19,512 nucleotides of DNA, taken from NCBI GenBank assembly GCA_039819885.1, contig JBCBRD010000044.1, forward strand, positions 1 to 19,512, in the 5' to 3' direction. The first letter of the stretch is position 1. Every line of letters starts with the position of its first letter. The notes below the pieces were generated by a model. That model was not told where the DNA came from. It ran no database searches and saw only the letters and a list, made by a program, of their open reading frames with translations. The position numbers were made by a program, and so were the translations under genes. Below, in pieces: positions 5,814-13,656 of the stretch. The stretch is from JBCBRD01 sp039819885 (GTDB taxonomy: Bacteria > Pseudomonadota > Alphaproteobacteria > Rhizobiales > Hyphomicrobiaceae).

Positions 5814-6491
5814 ATGTGGCGGCATAGAAAGCGCGCGATCGACCAAATACACGATGACACGGCAGAGCAGGCCCGCGCAGGCCGCTACGGCGGGGGCGGT
5901 GGCAGCGCATTTGCAACCATCATTTCAGCCTTCGCACTCGCCTTCTCGGGATACTCATTCTACGAGAGCGTTCTGCGCGCCCCCGAACTCGCAGTGTTCG
6001 CTCCGCCACGCATCGACTACACCGACCCCGATCGCCCTGATAACCCGTTTGAAGTATTCGTAATCCCGTTGACAATGGCCAACGATGGCGCGCGCGCAGC
6101 AACAATCCTTTCGGTCGATCTGAAAGTGACGAACAAGCGCTCGTTAGAGAGCAAGCAGTTCTATGCCGCACAGCTCGGAACTTGGCGCACTGAGCCCCGC
6201 AAACCCTTTGCGCCGGTGGTGCTTTCCGGCAAGGCATCTTTCTCGGAAACGGTGCAATTCCTGCCGCGCAATGGTGAGACGGTGGCGCGGATCTTGGACT
6301 TGGAGCCCGGCACGTACGACTTCGAGGTGACGCTCAACACCGGTGGCGTGACCCAACCTTGGCCACTGACGGCACCACCCATCAAGCCACTGACGTTCAC
6401 GCGCAAAATCGGCCAGATGGACTATCGTAACTTTACCGGCGCAGGCACGATGGCGATGTGGTCACCTGACTACAAACCGGACCGGAACTAG
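5814..6491 (+). CDS. Unknown membrane-anchored protein
   Basis: Not recognised. With the ATG at 5814 (AGGAG 9 nt upstream) the protein has 225 residues. A short basic N-terminus (MWRHRKR) is followed by a glycine run and one hydrophobic segment at about 31-50 (SAFATIISAFALAFSGYSFY). The remaining ~170 residues appear to be a beta-rich domain with short motifs such as IPLTMANDGARAATILSVDL and EPGTYDFEVTLNTGG, suggesting an immunoglobulin-like fold outside the membrane; that is a guess from residue pattern. The frame is open from 5595, but the extra codons lie in GC-rich hairpin DNA without a ribosome binding site, so the long version is unlikely. It converges on the next gene with 25 bp between stops. 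Upstream lie intergenic repeats. Confidence 0.6.
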   Translation: MWRHRKRAIDQIHDDTAEQARAGRYGGGGGSAFATIISAFALAFSGYSFYESVLRAPELAVFAPPRIDYTDPDRPDNPFEVFVIPLTMANDGARAATILSVDLKVTNKRSLESKQFYAAQLGTWRTEPRKPFAPVVLSGKASFSETVQFLPRNGETVARILDLEPGTYDFEVTLNTGGVTQPWPLTAPPIKPLTFTRKIGQMDYRNFTGAGTMAMWSPDYKPDRN

Positions 6492-6516
6492 CATCAGTAA
6501 GGCCTGCCAATTTCCG

Positions 6517-7920
6517 CTACCGGTTCCGATAGCGCTTTTGGCCGCTCGTCGCAGTCAGCGGTTGCGTGCCACCCAAGCCCTCCGCGAGAGCCCGCTTCAA
6601 GGCAGCCTGACCCGCCAGCTCAGCGGTGAGCTCCGGCACAATCCAAGCCCGCCAGCTTTTGCCCGTAACGGGCTGACCGCAAACCAGTTTGCCACGATCC
6701 ATCGCACATGTGGTATCTGCTTTCACAAGCTCAGCTTCCCGCCGGTCATGACGGAGAAAGCGCAGATCAATCGGCTGCAAACGAGCTTCGATGGCACCCA
6801 GATCAACGTTTCGGAAAATGCACGCCGGTGACGAGCGGCAGGCAAGTCCACGCTTTCCAAGTGCAATCGATGGACCAAACGCGACCTGCCGCCGGTGGCG
6901 AACAGCAGACTTCGACGGTCCCCGGCTCAAAAAGCAGTATTCCTGAACACACAGCATCGGATCGGCTGTCTTGCTCCAACGGCGCACGCCAGTCTTGCCA
7001 ACGTCCATCACCAACAACACGGTCACGCGCCGTGTCGGTTTCGCCAGTTTCCGTAGCGGACGTTCAGAGCGCAAATCACCTCCGTCGTCTTCAAACGGAA
7101 GGAGTTCGCGTCCTTCAGGCCCGCCAAGTCCCTGCTTGCCGTCGAGATCGAAGTCATCCTTTCGAATGGCAGCGCGCTTGGTTTCGTTCGCAGGAACAGC
7201 TGGCTCAATCCGGGGGTCTTCGCGAGAGGGCTCAGCGAAGCGCCGCGATGGTGGGGTCTTGGGCAGTGTATCGAGAACCGTATCCGGGTTGTCATCCAAC
7301 CAGGCATCACGGGCTTCCCGTGCCCGCCGGATCGCATCAAGGACAGCATCCGCCTCGTCCTCGCGGGCCGCAGCCTTGACCGGATCAACCGGGCGGTCAT
7401 CAGTTTTGTTGCGGAGCACGAACCCCGAAGCGTCAGGGCCTTGAGGGCTAGCACCAACGGCTGGCGCAGCCGCCTTGTTTCGATCACTCCCGCCTCGTTC
7501 AGGCGCTTTTTCGGTTACCGCTCTCGTTCCCGCTGCTTTTGGGACTGCTGGCGGCGGCGAAGCAGGTACTGGGTTTGAATTCGTTACCGACTGCGATCCA
7601 CGGTCCGATGGAGCTTCGGCATTCTCGGGCGATGGCGCGCCCTCGCTCGACGGAGCTGCAACTTTGTCGTCCTTCAATGGATCTGGAACGCGCCCATCAA
7701 CTTGCCGATCCGAGCCAAGCCGCGCTTCATCGGCCTTCCGCTTGATGTCTTCCATCATGCGTTTGATGTTGTCGAGATCGAATGTGGAGTCTGAGGATTG
7801 AGCCTGGGCGGAGCTTGGCGTGAGGGTCGTCAGCGCGGAGTTGCCGACGAGCAGGCTCGACGAGATCAGAGCCAGGCCGAGAAGTCGGTTCAAGTATGGC
7901 GATGCCTTGCGCTGTCCCAT
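6517..7920 (-). CDS. Secreted unknown protein with six-cysteine C-terminal region
   Basis: A 467-residue exported protein of unknown function. The N-terminus is a signal peptide: basic MGQRKASPYLNR, hydrophobic LLGLALISSSLLVG, and a likely cleavage after AQA near residue 41. Residues ~45-300 are rich in Pro, Ala, Asp and Arg and look disordered, with a heptad-like charged stretch (AVLDAIRRAREARDAWLDD). The C-terminal ~150 residues look folded, from VTVLLVMDVGKTGVRRW to the end, with six cysteines in three pairs (LCVQEYC, ACRSSPAC, TCAMDRGKLVC) that could form disulfides in the periplasm, and closing motifs FLRHDRREAELV and WRAWIVPE. I have an impression of similar C-terminal regions in other Hyphomicrobiales hypothetical proteins but cannot name a family. 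The start has AGGG at a suitable distance. Confidence 0.72.
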   Translation of the reverse strand: MGQRKASPYLNRLLGLALISSSLLVGNSALTTLTPSSAQAQSSDSTFDLDNIKRMMEDIKRKADEARLGSDRQVDGRVPDPLKDDKVAAPSSEGAPSPENAEAPSDRGSQSVTNSNPVPASPPPAVPKAAGTRAVTEKAPERGGSDRNKAAAPAVGASPQGPDASGFVLRNKTDDRPVDPVKAAAREDEADAVLDAIRRAREARDAWLDDNPDTVLDTLPKTPPSRRFAEPSREDPRIEPAVPANETKRAAIRKDDFDLDGKQGLGGPEGRELLPFEDDGGDLRSERPLRKLAKPTRRVTVLLVMDVGKTGVRRWSKTADPMLCVQEYCFLSRGPSKSAVRHRRQVAFGPSIALGKRGLACRSSPACIFRNVDLGAIEARLQPIDLRFLRHDRREAELVKADTTCAMDRGKLVCGQPVTGKSWRAWIVPELTAELAGQAALKRALAEGLGGTQPLTATSGQKRYRNR

Positions 7921-8086
7921 GGTCCACCCTTTAAACTGTTCTTATTGGCCCACACCTGGAAACCAGACTACGTCTCACTCTCGCCAACAGTGTGACGAAG
8001 CTCATTTGAACACAAACTGAATGCCTGACAGTGGCTGTTGAACATCGCAACTGGGCTCAGGCAACGCCCAAATAGCATCAACAACT

Positions 8087-9076
8087 TCAGCCGGACGTTG
8101 GTTGGCGCACCGCTGCAGCGAGAGCCTCTAGCCCTTCGCGATAGGTCGGATACGCAAGCGTAATCCCAAGATCGCTCTCCAGGCGATTGTTCTTCACCCG
8201 CTTCAAATCACTGTAAAAACTGCGCCCCATCGGACTAAGTTCCGCCTCCTCAAACGGGACATCCGGAGGGCAAGGCTTACCGAGAAGTTCAGCAGCGTAC
8301 GCGATGACGTCTTGCGGTGGGGCGGGTTCGTCATCGCTGACATTGTAGAATTCCTGCGTCCCGGCGCCAGACATCCCAGCGAGTACGGCAGTTGCGATAT
8401 CATCGACATGGATGCGGTTGAAAACCTGTCCTGGCTTAATGATGCGCCGAGCGGTGCCCGCCGTCACTTTATCGATGGCGCTCCGGCCAGGACCATAAAT
8501 CCCGGCCAAGCGGAAGCATTGAAACCGACAACCCAATTGGTGCGCAGTCGCTCGCCAAGCAAGCTCAACCAAAACGCGACGGGTCGTCCGATCCGAACGC
8601 GGGTTCGGTGGCGTTTCTTCGCTCACCCACGCGCCCTTCTGATCACCGTACACGCCGATAGTTGAGAGATACCCAATCCACTTGATGTGGGGCGCAGCAA
8701 GGATGTCGGCCTCGTGATAGCGAAGGAAGGCATCGCCCGCCGCATCTGGTCCGGCAGATACAAGGATGTGCGTTGCAACTTTGATTGCCTCACTCAGATC
8801 TGCTGTCGTCTCGCTACCGTCGTAGACAACAGCTTGAAAGCCCTGTTCCCGTATGCGGTCAGCCCCCGTCGCACNNNNNNNNNNNNNNNNNNNNNNNNNN
8901 NNNNNNNNNNNNNNNNNNNNNNNNNNNNNNNNNNNNNNNNNNNNNNNNNNNNNNNNNNNNNNNNNNNNNNNNNTTCGAGACGTACCCGTGATCGACCAAT
9001 CGGAGTTATCGGAAAGACGCGCAGTCACAGCCCGTGCAGAGTAACCATGACCAAGGCAGAGAAGATGATGTGTCAT
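8087..9076 (-). CDS. NAD(P)-binding SDR/epimerase-like protein, contains an N gap
   Basis: An extended short-chain dehydrogenase-like protein resembling the YeeZ group. The N-terminal LLCLGHGYSARAV is the Rossmann dinucleotide loop; later come ILVSAGPDAAGD, the active-site region YLSTIGVYGDQKGAWVSE, CFRLAGIYGPGRSAID and the late motif RIHVDDIATAVLAGM. Substrate and reaction are unknown. The sequence from 8875 to 8973 is 99 N, placed between GTSR and ATGADRIREQGF. In relatives as I know them these two motifs are nearly adjacent, so the nominal 33 codons are probably an artefact of gap length. The gap does keep the frame, and both halves look like one protein. It starts 10 bp after the queG stop and is the last gene of the GST - queG - SDR operon. 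Confidence 0.83.
   Translation of the reverse strand: MTHHLLCLGHGYSARAVTARLSDNSDWSITGTSRXXXXXXXXXXXXXXXXXXXXXXXXXXXXXXXXXXATGADRIREQGFQAVVYDGSETTADLSEAIKVATHILVSAGPDAAGDAFLRYHEADILAAPHIKWIGYLSTIGVYGDQKGAWVSEETPPNPRSDRTTRRVLVELAWRATAHQLGCRFQCFRLAGIYGPGRSAIDKVTAGTARRIIKPGQVFNRIHVDDIATAVLAGMSGAGTQEFYNVSDDEPAPPQDVIAYAAELLGKPCPPDVPFEEAELSPMGRSFYSDLKRVKNNRLESDLGITLAYPTYREGLEALAAAVRQPTSG
8875..8973. other. Assembly gap or masked bases (99 N)
   Basis: An unbroken run of 99 undetermined bases inside the SDR gene. Its true length and content cannot be read. Confidence 0.98.
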
Positions 9077-9086
9077 GGTCGTGTTT

Positions 9087-10238
9087 CTAGCACGCAGCCT
9101 TTGATTTCGCAGCAGCGGTTTGCCACTCCGTGATCACAGACTGATCGGGTTCGTCTGGCAAGTACTGCGTGTAGACCCTGTTGAACTGATCGTGTTGCGC
9201 GAGTTGTGAATACGCCCAAACAGCCACTCCCCGCACAGTGGGATTTGGATCATCCAGCAAGGCACCGATTTGGGTCAACAACTGAGCATCGCCGGAATTC
9301 CCAGCGGCAATCAGTGCATTTCGTGTCACGCGGTCCCGCCCTGTCCGCTTAACCGGGGTTCCCGCAAATCGCTTACGAAACGCGTGGTCATCGAGCAAGA
9401 GAAGCTCCGCAAGTGGCGGGTTGTCTGTCTCAACGCGAGCTTGCAGCTTCGTCTCACGTGCACTTTCTGCAAACTTGTTCCAGGGGCAAACCGCCAGGCA
9501 GTCATCACAGCCGAACACGCGATTGCCCATCGGCTTGCGAAACTCAAATGGGATCACGCCGGCGTATTCAATCGTGAGATAAGCAATGCAGCGTCGTGCA
9601 TCCAGTTGGTAGGGGGCAGGGAACGCATCTGTCGGGCAGATGTCGAGGCAGGATCGACAACTGCCGCAATGGTCAATCTCGGGCGGATCAGGTTCGAACC
9701 GAGCCGCCGTCAGAATGGCCCCCAGAAACAGCCAAGACCCATGGTCTCGGGAAACAAGATTGGTGTGTTTGCCCTGCCAACCAAGCCCTGCGGCCTGCGC
9801 AAACGGCTTCTCCATCAGCGGTGCGGTGTCCACAAACACCTTCACATCACCGTCGGTGCGGCGCGCGATCAGCTGCGCAATCTCTTTTAGACGACCCTTG
9901 AGGACGTCATGATAATCCCGGCCTTTGGCATAGGCTGAAATGATAGCCCGGTCGGACTGCGCAAGGGCATCAAGTGGATCTGTGTCGGGCGCATAGCTCA
10001 TCCCCAACATGATGACGGTCTGAAGATCACCCATCAATCGTGCCGGATCGCAGCGACGTTCAGCGTGTGTTTCAAGCCAGTCCATCTCGCCGTGATGCCC
10101 GGCTTCGAGGAACTGCTGAAACCGCTGCGGCGCATCTCCGAGCGCATCAGGTGCCGCAAAACCGATATCAGAAAATCCAAGCGCTTGAGCTCTGGCCCGA
10201 ATGTCCGACTTGAGCTGATCTATCGGCGTACCGGCCAC
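9087..10238 (-). CDS. queG: Epoxyqueuosine reductase
   Basis: QueG carries out the last step of queuosine synthesis, reducing epoxyqueuosine in tRNA with cobalamin and two [4Fe-4S] clusters. The 383-residue protein has VDTAPLMEK (136-144, with the conserved Asp D137 in the cobalamin-dependent active site), the first cluster motif CGSCRSCLDICP (C191, C194, C197, C201) with C217, and the second CDDCLAVCPWN (C244, C247, C251). The C-terminal ~80 residues (NALIAAGNSGDAQLL, PNPTVRGVAVWA) form the HEAT-like repeat that contacts tRNA. The start is GTG at 10238, chosen because GGGAGG lies 5 nt upstream; an ATG at 10250 is out of frame. The gene starts 27 bp after the GST stop and is followed after 10 bp by the SDR, so the three are probably co-transcribed. 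Confidence 0.97.
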   Translation of the reverse strand: MAGTPIDQLKSDIRARAQALGFSDIGFAAPDALGDAPQRFQQFLEAGHHGEMDWLETHAERRCDPARLMGDLQTVIMLGMSYAPDTDPLDALAQSDRAIISAYAKGRDYHDVLKGRLKEIAQLIARRTDGDVKVFVDTAPLMEKPFAQAAGLGWQGKHTNLVSRDHGSWLFLGAILTAARFEPDPPEIDHCGSCRSCLDICPTDAFPAPYQLDARRCIAYLTIEYAGVIPFEFRKPMGNRVFGCDDCLAVCPWNKFAESARETKLQARVETDNPPLAELLLLDDHAFRKRFAGTPVKRTGRDRVTRNALIAAGNSGDAQLLTQIGALLDDPNPTVRGVAVWAYSQLAQHDQFNRVYTQYLPDEPDQSVITEWQTAAAKSKAAC

Positions 10239-10265
10239 CGTCGCCTCCCATCAAGCCGCTGACGT

Positions 10266-10961
10266 TCAAAAATCCAGATCGGCGTAATGCGGCGCAGGTG
10301 CAAATCCTGCGATCCTATCAGCAAGCAGTCCACGAAACGCCTTTCGAGACTTCATGCGTGCATACCACTCTCGCGTAGTCGCGTGGCCGTCCCAGGGAAC
10401 CTCACCAAGATAGTCGATGAGCGAAAGATGCGCAGCAGCGGTGATATCTGCATATGACATGTCTTCACCCGCCAGCCATTTCCGCCCATGAGCCAGATAG
10501 CCAAAATAGCTCATGTGGTACTTGAGGTTCGCTCGAACAGCCCGCAGCACATCCGGACTAGGCGGCTTTGGGGTGCCAGGTTTCAGTCGCGCATACACCT
10601 TTTCTTCGAGCAGTTCAGACGTCACTTCACGGTTCAGCTTCCCGTGTGACCAGTCAACCAGACGACGCACCTCGGCGCGCTCTTCACGGTTCCCTGGAAA
10701 GAGGGGGACGCTCAGACCGTCAATGGGGTGCCGTTTGAGTTCATCTGCAACATATTCGGAGATGGCGTAGGTGCCACAAAGAAGCGGGCCGTTTACGACC
10801 TGCATAATCGGCAGCTCGGCGGCCGGGTTCATCGACAAAAACGCATTGTCGAAGCTCCACGGCAGGACCTCCACGAGCTCAACACCAATCTCAAGCTCCG
10901 CCAGAACAAGTCGGATGGAGCGGGAGAGTGGACAAAGACGGTAGTGCCAGAGCGTGTGCAT
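10266..10961 (-). CDS. Glutathione S-transferase family protein
   Basis: A cytosolic 231-residue protein with the GST two-domain plan. The thioredoxin-like N-terminal half has HYRLCPLSRSIRLVLAE, where C10 or S13 is the candidate catalytic residue, and the glutathione-binding AAELPIM (cis-Pro) followed by GTYAISEYV. The helical C-terminal half has the typical KWLAGEDMSYADITAAAHLSLIDYLG motif. Substrate unknown. It is the first gene of a minus-strand operon with queG and the SDR and is divergent from uppP. The ATG at 10961 has no clear ribosome binding site; it is kept because the protein begins exactly where GSTs normally begin. Confidence 0.88.
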   Translation of the reverse strand: MHTLWHYRLCPLSRSIRLVLAELEIGVELVEVLPWSFDNAFLSMNPAAELPIMQVVNGPLLCGTYAISEYVADELKRHPIDGLSVPLFPGNREERAEVRRLVDWSHGKLNREVTSELLEEKVYARLKPGTPKPPSPDVLRAVRANLKYHMSYFGYLAHGRKWLAGEDMSYADITAAAHLSLIDYLGEVPWDGHATTREWYARMKSRKAFRGLLADRIAGFAPAPHYADLDF

Positions 10962-11254
10962 GGTTTCGCATAACGAACCCAGCTTCCCGGGAAAACCGAA
11001 AAATGAACAACGAACGCAATCGCCAACAAGCTTGCTGGGTCAAAACACTTGCGTTCATCCAGGCATATCTCACGAACACCCTCACAGGATAGCACTATGC
11101 AAAGGTGCGGCAGTTACGTCACGCACAACAAGTCCCTCTTGTCCAACTTGAACGAACGCGTTTGGTTGCGGCGCCGACTGACGTTAGACACGCTCAACGG
11201 ATCGAAATTGCGGAAGACGTGGCGGAAACATGCGCCGACAAAAGGAAATTGCGA
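10962..11254. promoter_or_regulatory. Divergent promoter region between GST and uppP genes
   Basis: This 293-bp stretch must carry the start signals for the GST operon (leftward) and uppP (rightward). It contains a perfect 10-bp palindrome TTCCCGGGAA (10984-10993), 22 bp before the GST start. No convincing -35/-10 pair was identified. The frame continuing upstream of uppP to 11105 shows no UppP-like sequence and is taken as non-coding. Confidence 0.45.
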
Positions 11255-12052
11255 ATGCCGATTTGGCAGGTGGTGTTGTTGGGGCTCATCGAAGGCCTGA
11301 CGGAATTCATCCCAGTCTCTTCAACAGGCCATATCTTGTTGGCTGGCCACTTCATCGGTTTTGATAGCCCTGGTAAGACCTTCGAGGTGTTGATCCAGCT
11401 TGGCGCGATCCTCGCGATCCTGACAGTCTACGCCGCCAAACTCACTAAGATGCTTGTGGACTTGCCAAGCGATCCACGCACCAGACGCTTCGTTATGGGG
11501 GTGCTTCTCGCGTTTCTACCCGCAGCCGTGATCGGTGCCAGCGCGCATTCGTTCATTAAGGAGGTGCTTTTCGAGAGCCCCATGCTGATCTGCGTCATGC
11601 TCATCACTGGTGGCGTGATTTTGCTGATCGTCGACCGCATGGAGCTGGAGCCGCGTTACACGGATGTGATGGATTTTCCTCCATCGCTCGCCTTCAAAAT
11701 CGGGCTTTGCCAATGTCTGGCAATGGTCCCAGGCGTATCCAGGTCCGGGGCCACGATTGTGGGATCATTGCTGATGGGAACAGACAAGCGGTCCGCTGCT
11801 GAGTTCACGTTTTTCCTGGCGATGCCAACGATGGCGGGGGCGTTCGCCTACGATCTCTACAAAAACCAGGCAATACTCGATACGGGCGATCTGACCGGGA
11901 TTGCGATCGGCTTTATCACCGCCTTTTTCGCGGGCGCTTTCGTGGTCAAATACCTGCTGGATTTCGTCTCAAAGCACGGTTTCGCACTGTTCGGCTGGTG
12001 GCGGATTATTGTCGGTGGGGTGGGGCTTGGCGCTCTTTTGGTATTCGGCTGA
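11255..12052 (+). CDS. uppP: Undecaprenyl-diphosphatase (UppP/BacA)
   Basis: An integral membrane enzyme that removes a phosphate from undecaprenyl diphosphate, regenerating the lipid carrier for peptidoglycan and other envelope glycans; overproduction gives bacitracin resistance. The 265-residue protein has the two signature regions: EGLTEFIPVSSTGH (13-26, with conserved E13, E17, S22/S23 and H26) and VPGVSRSGATI near residue 160. Hydrophobic membrane segments run through most of the chain, for example ILLAGHFIGF, VLIQLGAILAILTVYAA, MLICVMLITGGVILLIV and WWRIIVGGVGLGALLVFG. The start is the ATG at 11255 with AAGGA 8 nt upstream. It converges with ptsN (76 bp between stops) and is divergent from the GST operon. 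Confidence 0.97.
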   Translation: MPIWQVVLLGLIEGLTEFIPVSSTGHILLAGHFIGFDSPGKTFEVLIQLGAILAILTVYAAKLTKMLVDLPSDPRTRRFVMGVLLAFLPAAVIGASAHSFIKEVLFESPMLICVMLITGGVILLIVDRMELEPRYTDVMDFPPSLAFKIGLCQCLAMVPGVSRSGATIVGSLLMGTDKRSAAEFTFFLAMPTMAGAFAYDLYKNQAILDTGDLTGIAIGFITAFFAGAFVVKYLLDFVSKHGFALFGWWRIIVGGVGLGALLVFG

Positions 12053-12128
12053 TCCCGCAAGGCGCCCGACGTTCGACATCAGTAATCAAACATCATCGCA
12101 AAAGATCAGCCTCGGCCTTCTGACTAAG

Positions 12129-12599
12129 TTAGGCTGCGTGCGACGACGTCGTGACGGAACCAGACAAAGTTTCGCGAACGGCAGCAGCATCTGTGGCTGA
12201 GCGCAACTGCTCAAGATTGGCCGGCTCGCGAACCAGCCTGGAAATCCGAGCCAACGCTTTCAGATGGTCCCCGCTGGCGTGTTCAGGCGCAAGCAACAGA
12301 AAGATCAGATCAACCGGTTGTCCGTCATGGGATTCAAAGTCGATCGGCTTTTCCAATCGACCAAACAAACAGACGATGTCGTTGAGTTCACGGGACTTGA
12401 CGTGCGGGATTGCGATCCCCCGCCCAAGTCCGGTGGAGCCAAGCCTTTCACGCTGTAAAAGCGTATCGAAAATGTCCCGTGCCTCAAGCCCGGTAATGTT
12501 GGCTGCGGATTGAGCGAGTTCCTGCAGCGCCTGCTTTTTGCAGTTCGCAGCCATAGGAACAATAACCCCTTCCGGAGCAAGCAAATCTGTCAGGTCCAT
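12129..12599 (-). CDS. ptsN: Nitrogen PTS enzyme IIA (EIIA-Ntr)
   Basis: The terminal phosphoacceptor of the nitrogen-related phosphotransferase chain (PtsP-NPr-PtsN), a regulatory protein that affects potassium transport, stress and nitrogen responses rather than sugar uptake. The 156-residue protein carries the phosphorylation-site motif GIAIPHVKS (H66) after RERLGSTGLGRG, and the conserved DLIFLLLAPEHASGDHLKALARISRL. The ATG at 12599 is chosen because GGGA lies 6 nt upstream and the protein then starts MDLTDLLAPEGV, as homologues do; a TTG (12614) and ATG (12611) further upstream lack a ribosome binding site. It is the last gene of the rpoN cluster, 85 bp after hpf. Confidence 0.96.
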   Translation of the reverse strand: MDLTDLLAPEGVIVPMAANCKKQALQELAQSAANITGLEARDIFDTLLQRERLGSTGLGRGIAIPHVKSRELNDIVCLFGRLEKPIDFESHDGQPVDLIFLLLAPEHASGDHLKALARISRLVREPANLEQLRSATDAAAVRETLSGSVTTSSHAA

Positions 12600-12684
12600 C
12601 AAGTGTCCCATCAACTATGCGTTTAAGGGCGATAGGGGATGTGTGTAGTGATTCCCTATCGCAGTTTACGCGAATTCCAAACCT

Positions 12685-13293
12685 CTAAACGCTTAAGCTG
12701 TCCGTGCCCTGGCCAGCCTTAGCATTCGTGTCGATCCACCCAACATTCCCATCGGGCCTTCTATAGACGACGTTTATATGACCGCTTCCAACATTGCGGA
12801 AAACCAAAACCTGATTCTCACTCAAATCCAGGTGCATCACGGCTTCTCCGACGGAAAACGACCGGACCGTACTTTCCACTTCAGCGATGATGATCGGGTT
12901 ATCTTCGACTGTCTCCGTCTCAGTTTCTTCCCGATCGACTTTAACGACATAGTCACGCGCGCCCTCAATAACAGGGTCAATATGGTTTGAAGGCCGCTGA
13001 TGATGGTCCTTCAGGCGTCGTTTGTATCTTCTGACGCGCTTTTCCAGCCGTTCAGCAGCTGAGTCCGCACTTGAATAGGCGTCTTGTCCTAAACCATGCG
13101 CTTCCAGCATAAGCCCCGTTTTGAGCCGAATTGAGCAATCCGTTCGGAATTGGCTTCGCTCTTTGGATAACCGGACGTGCCCACCAATTTCAGGGCCGAT
13201 GTACTTCTCCAGGATCTGCTCGATTTTGTCATTGATATACGTACTGAAAGCTTCACCTGTTTCGACATGTTTACCGGTTACTTGCAGCGCCAT
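12685..13293 (-). CDS. hpf: Long-form ribosome hibernation promoting factor
   Basis: It binds the 30S subunit and drives formation of inactive 100S ribosome dimers in starvation or stationary phase. At 202 residues it is the long form: an N-terminal RaiA/YfiA-type domain (1 to about 105; MALQVTGKHVETGEAF, AEGLGQDAY-like AHGLGQDAYSSADSAAERLEKRVRRYKRRLKDHH), an acidic linker (EETETETVEDN), and the C-terminal dimerisation domain (IIAEVESTVRSFSVGEAVMH to NVVYRRPDGNVGWID). AAGGAG lies 6 nt before the ATG. Position between rpoN and ptsN is the usual one in Proteobacteria. The 363-bp gap upstream suggests its own promoter. Confidence 0.96.
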   Translation of the reverse strand: MALQVTGKHVETGEAFSTYINDKIEQILEKYIGPEIGGHVRLSKERSQFRTDCSIRLKTGLMLEAHGLGQDAYSSADSAAERLEKRVRRYKRRLKDHHQRPSNHIDPVIEGARDYVVKVDREETETETVEDNPIIIAEVESTVRSFSVGEAVMHLDLSENQVLVFRNVGSGHINVVYRRPDGNVGWIDTNAKAGQGTDSLSV

Positions 13294-13656
13294 CCCTTGC
13301 TCCTTTCAATCGGTCAAATCAATCTTGGTCGATCGTGACTGAGCCGACCTGTTCTGAGGACCGTCTTGAGCAATATAGTATTCCCGAAGCGGGCGGTAAG
13401 GTCCACGTGTTTAGCAGTCTCCACAGACCACCCACAGTCTTAAAAGTCACCGAACGAGATATGGCATCCCGATACTAGCATTTTGATCAGACTGCAGAAT
13501 CCTTCGATTTAGCGCTCAAATGTTGCGCTGCAACACAAGTTGTACGCGAGTGGTGACACATGTGAATTAAAGCGTCAATTGACCCTACGCCCGCCTCAGT
13601 CTTGGTTTTCGCCAAGAATACATGTCCGAATGTCAGAGCAACCGATCATCAAAAAC
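13294..13656. other. Intergenic region between rpoN and hpf
   Basis: 363 bp without a gene. It contains a hairpin TCTTGG-TTTTCG-CCAAGA (13600-13617) shortly after the rpoN stop, without a T-run, and an inverted repeat GTTGC-GCT-GCAAC around 13522-13534 that could be an operator. A region this long upstream of hpf is consistent with separate control of hpf. I found no sigma-54 -24/-12 site and no convincing sigma-70 promoter. Confidence 0.5.

Noticed and set aside
11105..11254. 50-codon extension of uppP
   Set aside because: The extra residues do not resemble UppP; the ATG at 11255 has a good ribosome binding site and gives the normal protein start.
13294..13656. Sigma-54 autoregulatory promoter upstream of hpf
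   Set aside because: No GG-N10-GC pair with the usual TGGCAC/TTGC context was found; the nearest TGGC-containing stretch has wrong spacing.
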